64,000 bases of DNA. It comes from Drechmeria coniospora. Lineage: Eukaryota; Ascomycota; Sordariomycetes; Hypocreales; Ophiocordycipitaceae. The stretch is from NCBI RefSeq assembly GCF_001625195.1, contig NC_054389.1, positions 2,108,001-2,172,000 of the forward strand, read 5' to 3'. Positions within the stretch are counted from its first letter, which is position 1. Each line of letters starts with the position of its first letter. Below the pieces are notes generated by a model. The model saw only the letters and a program-made list of their open reading frames with translations, was not told the origin of the DNA and did not search any database. Shown here piece after piece: positions 44,022-55,066 of this stretch. A program made the position numbers and the translations under genes.

Positions 44022-47000
44022 GGTATTGTCCGGGGTCTTTTGCCTCTCTCAAAGCAGAAACAGGAATAGACGCTGAAACGACAACCCGTCAGGCCGGCGA
44101 GGGTGGAAGCAAAGTGCCGCCGATGTGAAAGAGATCAACTCTGAAGGAAGGGAAGCAGTTAGTCAGTGATGGCGAGAGTCGGTACGTATCGTTGAAGGGA
44201 ACAGCAAGACGTCTCCGGGATCATCAGCACGGATTCAGGAGAGCTCTAGGAACGAACACTCCATGGCTCCTTGGCCAGCACAAGGCAAACAGAGCTGGGA
44301 GATGGAAATAGAAATGGGCGACTTGATCAGCAGTCGGTTCGGCGATGACCGAGTTGGTTATTCCCAAGCATAAACTTAACGGCTACCTTTCTTGCTCGCG
44401 GCTCGCGTACAGAAGCAGGAATAGAAAAGGCGTGGGGGGAAAGACCAGAGGCCGGTGCCATGTATCCGTCGTTGCTATTCAATCCCGGCTTGTCGGTATC
44501 GTCCCTGTCATGTCCCATGTTGTTCCGGGCGTCTCCTTCACTGGCTGTTCGTCACGGGCCCTGGCGCTTTCGTTTAATCCCCGTCAGTTTGCATCAGGTG
44601 CAGTAGCATCGATCGTCCCAGGTGCCAGGTTCTTGGATTCTTGTAGGGCGAGGGTCCTGAACCGAATCTCGAGCAACTCGTCCGGTTGCCATCCAAAAGG
44701 AGACAAGGACGCGGTGATGCACGCATGAGACAAGGACAGCGCAACCTGGCCCCGCCACCCTCTCTTCTCGCTGTGACATTGCATCGGCGGGACTGAGGCG
44801 TGAAGCAAGCCGATGGCGGACAGGGTAGTCCCACGCCAGCACTCGGCGAGCGGTCACACACCCACGGCCTGTCCGTTCGTCGTGTACGCGTAGGTGGACG
44901 AGGAGGGGTGAGCGAGTGAATCGGCCAGTGCCGTGTCACAGAAGGGCATGGCAGATGCATTCCCCAGCCTGCTCTCCGTGGACATTTTGCGAGCGTCGTC
45001 GGCCGAAGGGACGGTCAGATAGTCGATGCCGGAGGGCGATGCCAGCATGGACGGGAATGCATGTGCTGTATGTACATGTGTGAAGACGAAGCATCGCTGT
45101 CTGTTTGGAGACTGGAAGGGGTTGGCCTGCTCGCAGGGGCCAGGGGTGCGGGCGTCTGCGTAGGGAAGGCACCGCCAACGTCAACTGTGTTGCGTGCTGC
45201 GTTGTGCGTGCTGTGCGATGGCCCGTGAACGGCCCAAGATCCAAACAACTCGGCAGCGCTGACTCTCTTGCCACGTTCAGCATGCGCAGTCCCAGCTCTG
45301 GCATCGGCATACCGACAATACTCGACTCGGTCACATGTGTCCACGCGAAACTCGCCCATCTGGTAGGCAGTTATCCATCCATTGACACGGCCATGTCCGT
45401 GCATACAGCGTCTCCCCCGTGGCCGTTGGAGGACGTCCTGTTCTTTCGGTGTCTTCGTACTATCCCTGCATCCAGCTGCGAATCTGTTTGCGCTACCCTC
45501 GTCGAATAGTGTAGCATGGGGTCGTTCAGTGATGGAAATTCGTGTGCGACTTGACCTCAGGACCTTGTCAGCAAACACAAGGTCGAGCCATCGCCGCCGT
45601 TTTGACATGGACCACAAAATGTCCCCTTTGCACAAGTCGAGCAAAATGCCCGAACGAGGTAGTTATTGCGGCGTGCGTGCCGTACTTGGCGAGCGGCGAG
45701 AGTGTCGAGTAGCTCAACAAGACCATGCAGTTGTGCTTGCACTCCAGACAACAGGTACCTTGGTATGCCTGCCTACCTGCCTTCCTGCCCACCTGCCCAC
45801 CTGGCGGATTGGCTGACAAACTGATGCCCTGATCGTTGATTTTGTCCAGAAGCCGAATGCTAGAGGCTGTGCTGTATCGAGCATGGATGACCTAACGTTG
45901 TTGGAGGCTGGATGATGCTATCCCACTGCTGCGAGAAGTATGACATTGCTGGCCGCATTTTCCGCGATATTTCATATGAGTCATATCATAACAAGCCCCT
46001 TTTCACCGAATTTTTGCGTCCATCTGCCATCTGGTCACGGACTCGTGCCAAGTGACTTCAGCAAGGATTCATTAGACAGGCATTGCGCACATACCCGAGA
46101 CTTTCGCGTCTACGATGATGGAGAAAAGTCCTCATCGGACTATCCAAGTCAAGCAAGGACTTCCTTTATCCGATTCATTGACACAGAACACCACAGGATG
46201 GATCATGAAACTTTGGCAGGGTAGTTACTTGCCCGATGAGCCCTCAGTCCAGCACGTAATGGGACTGGTTCACTCTCCATCGATGCTCACCGATATATCA
46301 AGACGGATATGGCACGTGCACGAGGAGAGTATGTATACAGTAGAACCAGTGAATTTGAGAATCATATTGCCCTCTTACGTTTGCCAAGGCATTCGCATTA
46401 AGCACACCGTCGCCTCGAACCACTGCGTCTCAGGGTACTTGTTCCTCTACGGGCTTGAATATGGGAATGATGCCCTGAATACGAATATGTTGTCTGTCAT
46501 CCTCCCTCTCATAGGTGTAGAGAGGGGTCCATTAGGTGCTCTGTTTGCCGGAGTCTTGGTGATTACCCTTGATGATGACCGCAACCATGAGAGAAAGGCC
46601 GCTGATGGGGGTGTGCAATTAATTACCGTATTACTGATACTCTTTCCATGTGCCTCCTATCAGAGTCCTCCATACTCCGTACATAAGCAAGGAATAATAC
46701 TGTACTTGTACTTACTTACAGTGTACTTGTACAGTACTTAATGCTTCGGATGAAAACCACCAATAATCCATGCATGTACGGAGCACTGATAACCTGAGCA
46801 ACAAGGTAATAAGGGTATTACATGGAGCACGGCCTCGAGGTCGTCGGTGATGCCTTATTACAAGTTCTTACTGGAAGTACATGTACAATAAGTACATGCA
46901 CTAATCCTACCTACTACTTGTACTAATTACAAGTACTTGTACTGTACTTACTACGTACTTGGTAGTATGAGTGCTTGTGCATGTACATGTTCATGTACAG

Positions 47001-47438
47001 TAGTACCTGTACTTACAGTAAGTATTTGCGTGATTCTACTGTACATCACCGACAGCCCCCACCGCCCCCACTGTCGGTAGGCGCGTGGAAGTCCGGCAGC
47101 GGTCGTTCATCGCTGCAGTCTCTGGGCTCTAGCCAATAACCAATCGAGTCGGGACCCATGGCTACGAGTGCCGTGTACGGTACGACCACAACAAAAACAC
47201 GCCAGCGCCTCATCGAATGGACGCAATCACACCAGCAGCAGAGCACCAGGCGCGTCCAGTCTCTCGTCTGGTCCATCGCTTTGTGCCATCGCCATCAGTC
47301 CTGACCTACTGGTCACGCCGTTCTTTGTCCCAGTCGCCAAATTCCTTGCCACCCTGAATATTTCCTTCTGTCCCTTCTTTGTCCCCGGCGACAACCAATT
47401 CGTTGTGCACCTCGCGTTTCCTTACTTGAACCACCAGC
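44022..47438. other. Spacer of 3.4 kb between the XBP1-like gene and TOP2
   Basis: The left part should hold the long promoter and leader of the XBP1-like gene. Around 45930-46740 the DNA looks less GC-rich and contains one ATG-started frame of 208 codons (46115-46741). It has no recognisable domain and its end is made of GTAC repeats, so I do not call it. A dense GTAC block lies at about 46660-47045. The TOP2 promoter with two CCAAT pentamers is at the right. Confidence 0.5.
47133..47144 (+). promoter_or_regulatory. Paired CCAAT boxes upstream of TOP2 (putative)
   Basis: Two CCAAT pentamers (47133-47137 and 47140-47144) lie 7 bp apart about 300 bp before the TOP2 start. CCAAT boxes are bound by the HAP/CBC complex in filamentous fungi and by NF-Y at animal topoisomerase II promoters. 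Function here is inferred from sequence and position only. Confidence 0.35.
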
Positions 47439-50400
47439 ATGGACTCCGACATCATGGACGATTCTGTATTCAGTTTGGACGACGAGTCCGATGGCTTTGT
47501 CCCAGAGACGGTAAGCCGTGTATTCTCCTCCTATTGTCCACCTTCACTGTGCAGAGTCTTGTTTGCCTCGTTGCTGTTGCCACATGCCGACCGCCGTCAT
47601 CCTGTCACCCAACCGTCGGCCTGTGCAGTCATGCCTTGCATCTAAACGCCCTCGCACTCGCACACCCGCACGCTCGCACACTTGCACACGCCTCGCACCT
47701 GGCCATGGCTGCAGCCTTGCTTTGAAGCAGTGGATGCATCATGTCGTCCCCTCCTCCCACCCCTTCGAATGGCCCGCTGACCATTCCCGAACGCGAGCAG
47801 AAGAAGAAACTGGCGGTAAAGAAGATGACACAGACAAAACCCAAACCCAAGGCGGCGCCCAAGAAGCGCCCGAAGCTTGACAGCGATGATGACGAAGACG
47901 GCATGGGGGACTCTTCCGGCTTCTCCCACACCCCGCCCAGCGCGAAGAAGCAGAAGAAGGCGCCGGCGCCCAAGAAGTCGAGCGGCGAGCCTCTGGCCGA
48001 GGTGGAAAACGACAGCATGGTCGTCGACGCGCCCGCCAAGCCCAAGTCGAACAAGACGGCGACCGAGACGTACCAGAAGCTCACCCAGCTCGAGCACATC
48101 ATCAAACGTCCCGACACCTACATCGGATCCGTCGAGAAGACGGAGCAGCAGATGTGGGTTTTCAACAAGGAGACGACCCAGATGGAGTACCGCACCATCT
48201 CCTACGTTCCAGGTTTCTACAAGATCTTCGACGAGATCCTGGTCAACGCTGCCGATAACAAGCAGAGGGACGGCTCCATGAACGCGATGAAGGTCACCAT
48301 CAACCGCGAGACGGGAGAGATCAGCGTCGAGAACAACGGCAAGGGAATCCCGGTCGTCATCCACGAAAAGGAAAAGATTTACATTCCCGAGCTCATCTTC
48401 GGCCACCTGCTAGCCGGTTCCAACTTTGACGACAACGAACAGAAGACGGTGGGCGGTCGCAACGGTTACGGAGCCAAGCTCTGCAACGTTTTCAGCACAG
48501 AGTTCACCCTCGAGTGCCAGGACAGCACCAACGGCAAGAGATACAAGCAGACGTGGACCAACAACATGCAGAAGATGCTCAAGGCTAAGATCACTTCGAG
48601 CAAGTCTGCCGACTTTGTTCGCGTCACCTTCAAGCCCGACTACGACCGCTTCGGCATGTCCGAAGGCATCACCGACGACCTCGAGGCTCTGCTCCACCGA
48701 AGGGTCTACGACATGGCCGGCACCGTCCGAGGCGTCAAGGTCCACCTCAACGGAAACCTGATCAAGCTCAAGGACTTCAAGTCGTACTGCGACCTCTTTG
48801 CCAAGTCCATTGCCTCGGAGAGGAGCATGGAGGAGGGCGGCAGCCCGACCTGCACCGTCGAGATCGACAAGGACAAGGGCCACCCACGCTGGGAGGTGGC
48901 CTTTACCGTCTCCGACGGCTCTTTCCAGCAGGTCTCGTTTGTCAACTCGATCGCGACTACGTCGGGCGGCACGCACGTCAACTACATTGCCGACCAGGTC
49001 ACGAGCTCGCTTCTCAAGACCCTCAACAAGAAGCAAAAGGGCCACACACTGAAGCAGAATCACCTGCGCAATCACATCTTCATCTTCGTCAACTGCCTCG
49101 TCAACAACCCCGCCTTCACCTCCCAGACGAAGGAGCAGCTCACGACCAAGGCGAGCCAGTTCGGCAGCAAGTGCGTCCTCGGCGAGGACTTCCTCAAGAA
49201 AATCGCCAAGTCGGATGCCATCAAGAACATCATGGAGTTTGCCCAGAAAAAGGCCGACAAGATGATGTCCAAGAGCGACGGTAGCAAGCGCTCGAGAGTC
49301 AGCAACGCGAAGCTCGTCGAGGCCAACTTGGCAGGCACCAGGCGTGGCCATGAGTGCACCCTCATTCTCACCGAAGGTGACTCGGCCAAGGGCCTGGCCG
49401 TGACCGGACGAGCCATCCTCGACCCGGACCGCATCGGCGTCTTCCCGCTCCGAGGCAAGATGCTAAACGTGCGCGATGCGTCGATCGACCAGATCACCAA
49501 GAACCAGGAGATTCAGAACATCAAGCAGTTCCTCGGCCTCAAGCACAAACAGGTCTACACCGACACCAAGAGCCTTCGCTACGGCCACCTGATGATCATG
49601 GCCGATCAGGATCACGACGGTAGCCACATCAAGGGCCTCCTCATCAACTTCCTACAGATCCAGTTTCCCTCCCTGCTCCAGATCCCCGAGTTCTTTCGCG
49701 AGTTCATCACGCCCATCGTCAAGATCTGGCAAGGTCCCAACCCCAAGAAGCCGACCAAGCTGAAGACCTTCTTCACCCAACCGCAGTACGAGGAGTGGAA
49801 GGTTGCCCACCAGTCCGAAATCACCCGATGGCAGAGCAAGTACTACAAGGGACTGGGCACCAGCAGCCCCGAAGATGCCCAGGTCTACTTCACAAACCTC
49901 GACGAGCACCTGAAGGAGTTCAAGGTCATGAAGCCCGATGAGGCCGACCTCTTCGACTTGGCCTTTTCCAAGAAGAAGGCGGACGCGAGAAAGGAGTGGC
50001 TGGGCAACTTCAAGCCAGGAACCTTCCTCGACCACTCGACCAAAGACATCACCTACGGCGATTTCGTGAACAAGGAACTCATCCTCTTCAGCATGGCCGA
50101 CAACATGCGATCCATCCCCTCCGTTCTCGACGGCCTGAAGCCTGGTCAGCGCAAGGTGATGCACGCCTGCTTCAAGCGAAACCTCGTCAAGGACAAGAAG
50201 GTCGTCGAACTCGCAGGTTACGTCTCGGAGCAGACGGCCTACCACCACGGCGAGGTGTCGCTCCAGCAGACCATCATCGGCTTGGCCCAGAATTTCGTCG
50301 GATCCAACAACATCAACTGTCTCGAGCCGAGCGGCAACTTTGGTTCCCGACTGGCCGGAGGTTCCGACGCCGCGAGCCCGCGTTACACATTTACCCGTCT

Positions 50401-52844
50401 CTCGCCCTTTGCGCGGAAGATCTTCTCCGCCCTCGACGAGCCGAACCTCAAGCCTCAGTACGACGATGGGAAGCCGATCGAACCGACGGTGTACTCGCCC
50501 ATCATCCCCATGGTGCTCGTCAACGGCGCCGACGGCATCGGCACAGGCTGGAGCACCACCATCCCCAACTACCATCCGATTGATATTGTCAAGAATCTGA
50601 AGCGACGGATGGGCCGCCTCGACGCCGACGACGCCGAGGAGAAGCCGTTCGAGACGATGCTGCCGTGGTTCCGAGGTTGGAAGGGCACGCCGGAGCTCGC
50701 CGGACCGGAGCGTTACAAGTTCAACGGCGTCGCCTACCAGAACGACCTGAACCCCAACGAGGTCATCATTACGGAGCTGCCGATCCGAGTGTGGACGGAC
50801 GACTTCAAGGCGCGGCTGGAAAAGGTGATTAGCGGCGTCGATGGCCCCAGCTGGATCAAGGACTACAAGGAGTTCAACGACCACAAGACGGTACACTTCG
50901 AGATTATGATCGACGAGAAGCACATGCCCAAAGTCTTGGAGGAGGGCTTGCTGGAGCGGTTCAAGCTTCAGAAGCAGGTTGCGACGTCGAACTTGGTGGC
51001 GTTCGATTCCAACGGCCAGATTCGCAAGTACGAAAAGGTCGAAGACATTCTCGAGGAATACTACCAGCATCGCTTCGCCATGTACGCGGAACGCAAGGTG
51101 AGGAAGAACCCCGAGCGAATGGTGAAACGGAACGAATTGTATGATGAGAAGGCTAACGCCGTTGTATCTGTTCTAGAAACACTGGCTCGGAGTCTATCAC
51201 GCCGACTACCGCAAGCTCAAGAACCAAGCGCGGTTCATTCGAGAGATTATCGACGGCGACTTGATCGTAGGGAAGAAGAAGAAGAGCGTACTCATCGACG
51301 AGCTCCGCCAGCGCAAGTATGAGGCCTTCCCTCGTGGAGGGGCGAAGAAGAAGAGCAAGGAGGAAGACGAGGATGGGTCGGACAATGAAGACGGTGCCGA
51401 CGACGACAGCGGATCAAAGGACTACGATTACCTCCTTTCGGTGCGTTGCTTCCCCACGGGCCATGCGGACGTCCCGTTCTCACTAACGCTCGTGCAGATG
51501 CCCATCTGGTCTCTAACGGCGGAGCGTCTCAACAAGCTCAACGAGGCGATCGCCAAGAAGAAGGCGGAGCACGACGAACTCTTGGCCAAGAGCGAGAAGG
51601 ACCTGTGGTGCGTTGATCTTGACGAGTTCGTGGTGGAGTGGGAGAACCAGCTCGCGATCGACGCCGAGATCCAGACGAGCATCCGCCGTATGGGGCGACG
51701 CGTGTCCAAGAAAATTGGTGCAGGCGGCAGCAAAGTGCGCAAGGCCAAGGCCGACGACGACTACGAACCAGAGAAGAAGGGCAAGGGCAAGGCGAAGGCG
51801 CCGACCAAGGCGCCGACCAAGGTGGAGACGAAGAGCTCACAGAGGTTTGCGGAGATGTTTAGCGGCGCCCCGAAGGCGAAGCAGGAGCCCAAGGACGAGG
51901 CGGCGGCGGGTCTGTCGGACGCCTTTTCTGACGACGACTTTGCCGCTCTCAGCAGAAACAAGCCGGCGGCGGCGAAGAGCTCGCAGTCTCGGTCCGTGTC
52001 ACGGCCCAAGGACGAATCCGAGGAGCCGGAGGCGGTCGGACGCACCAAGCGAGTGGCGGCGTCCAAGGCCAGGACGCTCTTCGAGGTGTCCTCGGACAGC
52101 GATGGCATGGAGGACGACGACGACGAGATGCTCGGTGACATTGGCGCCATGGTGAAGGGCATCGGCAAAACCGAGGAAAAGTCCGGCGGCCGACTGAGCC
52201 TGTACGCGATGAACCGTCCGGAGAGCAGCGGCACATCGAGCGGGCTGCCGAAGATGAAGACGAAGGCGTCGAAGTCGACGTTTGACGTTGACAGCATCGA
52301 CGACACCAACTACGAGATGCTGGCCAAGTCGTCGCCCCATAAGACGGCGACAAAGGATAACGATGATGACGACGTGGTCGATGACTTCCTCTCCGACGAG
52401 GACCTCGTGGTGCCCCCGAAGGCACCATCGTTCAAGGCAGCGGCTGTGCCGGCCAAGGCATCGACCTCGACGGCCTCGAACTCGGATACCGGCCTGGCGG
52501 TGGTGAAGAAGGCGCGCGGCCGTCCAGCGGGCGCGAAGAACAAGCCCAAGGCCGAGCCCAAGGCGAAGGCGAAGGCGGCGCCCAAGGCGACGACGCTCTC
52601 CCCCGCGGCCAAAGCGTATGCAGCCAAGAAGGCGGTGAAAAAGAGCGTCCTCGATTGGGACGACTCCGACGACGAGATGGCAGCGGATCCCCCATCACCG
52701 GTGGCGGCCAAGCCGACGGCACGAGCGAGGCCAGGACGGGCCGCGGCTGTGAAACGGCGGGTGGTGATTGACGAGGAAGACTCCGTCGTGCAGGAAGATG
52801 ACAGCGACGACGATCCGTTCGAGGTCGACGATGACGACGACTAG
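47439..52844 (+). CDS. TOP2: DNA topoisomerase II
   Basis: Four exons (47439-47510, 47801-51097, 51177-51440, 51498-52844), all phase 0, give 1659 residues. The enzyme passes one duplex through a transient double-strand break, using ATP, to decatenate and relax chromosomes. Visible parts: an acidic first exon (MDSDIMDDSVFSLDDESDGF); the GHKL ATPase domain with DEILVNAADNKQRD and GRNGYGAKLCN (about 242); the TOPRIM domain with LILTEGDSAKGLA (Glu about 549) and DQDHDGSHIKGL; the cleavage domain with catalytic Tyr in SPRYTFTRLSP (about residue 886); and a Lys/Ala/Asp-rich C-terminal tail. Introns 2 and 3 are 79 and 57 bp. The first intron (290 bp) is unusually long; its acceptor at 47799-47800 restores KKKLAVKKMTQT in frame. 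An in-frame ATG at 47741 inside it could start an alternative N-terminus. Confidence 0.96.
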
Positions 52845-53634
52845 AGGCGTTAGTGAGACTAGTCTTGTGAGGGGGGTGAGGGGGCTGAATTGATGTGGAC
52901 TTGATGCTTGCTTGAGCAAGATGTTAGCGAGGTGACGGATTGTCTCGCCAGAGTCTGGTACAAGCTTTATGGGGGTAGGGACGGCGTTGGTGGAACAGGG
53001 ACGGACCGGACCGTACTCATCTCATCGCATGTCACGAAATGGATATCGCTTGCTCGTTCTGGTGATCGTGGTGTTGAAACTACGACTTGCAATTTACTAC
53101 TTTTCAAATGCCCACTGCTGGTGACTTTCGAGTTTGCGATTGTGCCGTGTGATGTATCAAGATACAAGTACAGTAGTTGTACTGAGTAAGTGCTTGCAAG
53201 TACTTACAAGCACAATACATAACTACATGTAAAGTATGCACCTAAGTAAGTTTCTTATTCATACCATAAGTACGGACTTCTATCATCCTCTACAGTTCAG
53301 GAAGTTATCACTGTTATGAATTACTTACTTATACAGAAATGGTACAAAGGCACGTGCTCCGATACGGCTTTGGGCAGCCACCCCGCCCCTTATCGATAGC
53401 TGCCACCACATATTCTGTCCCATCCTGGTGTGGGGTCATGAAACGGTACCTGGTGGGATCGGAAGGCGCGACTCGATGGCATGAAGTTGCCTGCCTGACG
53501 ACGCTGCTCGCAGCTCGACGCCTATCAATCACGTCTTTTCGTGAACGACAAGACTTTTCAAATCACAGTCGACAGCAGCGTCGGCAAATCTCCCCCCTCA
53601 TCATCTGCCGAGCCTCCGTGCTCCTCCTTGCCAA
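52845..53634. other. Intergenic region between TOP2 and TAP42
   Basis: No gene is visible. An A/T- and GTAC-rich block occupies about 53150-53340. The TAP42 promoter follows. Confidence 0.5.
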
Positions 53635-54723
53635 ATGGCGTCGACCGACGAGCCGCTGTCGCTCGGCGCCGCCTTCGAAGCGGCCGAGGAAGGACGGCGG
53701 GAGCTCGAGTCATCGCCTGACGCGATGCGACCGACGTTCGCCGATGAGCTTGATGTCGTGCTCGCTGCCTATGTTCGTGTTCTCGATCAGGTCGCCGTTG
53801 TTGGCCTCTTTTCCGCCAACGAGACGCTCGAGGATGTTGCGACCAGTTCTCTGCCCTACCTCCTTATTCACTTCCACATCGCCGAGCTCGTACAACGTAC
53901 GCCCTCTGTCGCCACCTCTGCAGCCCGCCATAGAATCCTCGTCCTCGGGCGCGCCCGTGTCGCCTACGAGCGCTTCCTCGCCCTCGTTGATGCCTACGGT
54001 CTCATCCTCGATCCGTACGACAAGCTCCTCGAGCGTTACCGCGACGATATCGAAGCCTTCCGCGTCGTCCCCCCCGGACGTGACGCTGCCGCGCAACGCG
54101 AGGCCAAGATTGCGGGCTTTCGGGCCGAAAAGGCCCTCGAAGCGAAGCTTTCTCATCTCCGAGCGGAAGCAAACGCCCGCTACGCCGACGGTGGCGCCGA
54201 CGAGGATATCGCTCGCGAGGTTCACCTTGCGAGCATCCGCTGCGCCATCCACCAGGCTTTTCACGCCCTCGATTCGCTCAATCGCGAACTTCCGCTGCTC
54301 GCTCAGGCGCCCGAACCAGAGGACAGCTCGCGCGCGACGGCCGCAAAGTCCCGTACCGACAAGGACGATGATGTCTCTTGGCGCCTAGACAATCCCCTCG
54401 CACGCGGCCCAAATCGTGGCGGCCCGCTGCTCTCCCGTCAAGGCCAACCGCTACAACCCTTCACCCTCGTCGGCTCGCGCGCCGACCGCACCAAAGCCGT
54501 CTTCCGTCCAGGCCACAACCTGCCAACGATGTCCATCGACGAGTATCTCGATGAGGAGAGACGCCAGGGCAACTTCCTTGAGGGCGGCACCGAAGCTGCA
54601 AAGCCCCCCCTGGACGAGGATGACATGGACGCCGTCGATCGCGCCACCTACAAGGCTCGCAGCTGGGATGACTTTACCGATGACAACCCACGGGGATCTG
54701 GAAACACACTGAATATGGGCTGA
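53635..54723 (+). CDS. TAP42: TAP42-like PP2A-binding regulator (IGBP1/alpha4 family)
   Basis: A single exon of 362 residues with its ATG at 53635. Tap42 binds the catalytic subunits of PP2A-type phosphatases downstream of TOR. The N-terminal TPR-like helical domain is seen in LFSANETLEDVATSSLPYLL and HRILVLGRARVAYERFLALV. The basic PP2A-contact segment RDAAAQREAKIAGFRAEKAL follows at about residues 152-171. The C-terminus has the family signature PTMSIDEYLDEERRQGNF and the conserved RSWDDFTDDNPRGSGNTLN. Length agrees with yeast Tap42 (366). It converges on YVC1 across about 340 bp. Confidence 0.95.
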   Translation: MASTDEPLSLGAAFEAAEEGRRELESSPDAMRPTFADELDVVLAAYVRVLDQVAVVGLFSANETLEDVATSSLPYLLIHFHIAELVQRTPSVATSAARHRILVLGRARVAYERFLALVDAYGLILDPYDKLLERYRDDIEAFRVVPPGRDAAAQREAKIAGFRAEKALEAKLSHLRAEANARYADGGADEDIAREVHLASIRCAIHQAFHALDSLNRELPLLAQAPEPEDSSRATAAKSRTDKDDDVSWRLDNPLARGPNRGGPLLSRQGQPLQPFTLVGSRADRTKAVFRPGHNLPTMSIDEYLDEERRQGNFLEGGTEAAKPPLDEDDMDAVDRATYKARSWDDFTDDNPRGSGNTLNMG

Positions 54724-55066
54724 TCCAAATCCTCGTTCTCACTCCCCTTTTCGCATTCGCGACGCCGGGAACCGCCATTCAATACAGCCAACGGACGAAC
54801 AGACGGGATATAGAGGGGAAGGCAAAAATCGGATGTAGGAGGGAATTTCCGTGCGGATTTGAAATCGCGGCAGTGCCAATTTCGCTTGTCATGCGCCTGC
54901 TACATACAAACACTCCCATTTCATGCCATGCCATGTTGCTGTTTTCCCCCGGACACAAGCCGCCCCCCTTTGCCCACCGATAAAATAGTACATAATAATC
55001 CCGTGGCAATGCCCAAACGCCGCGAAAAATAAAACGATAGCATGACAATACACTTCGTCCACTTCG
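54724..55066. other. Convergent intergenic region between TAP42 and YVC1
   Basis: These are the 3' flanks of two convergent genes. I see no other feature. Confidence 0.5.

Noticed and set aside
46115..46741. 208-codon ATG frame upstream of TOP2
   Set aside because: No recognisable domain and the end is read from GTAC repeats. Kept only as a low-interest finding.
49652..51070. 472-codon frame on the minus strand opposite TOP2
   Set aside because: Antisense shadow of the topoisomerase cleavage domain; no domain of its own.
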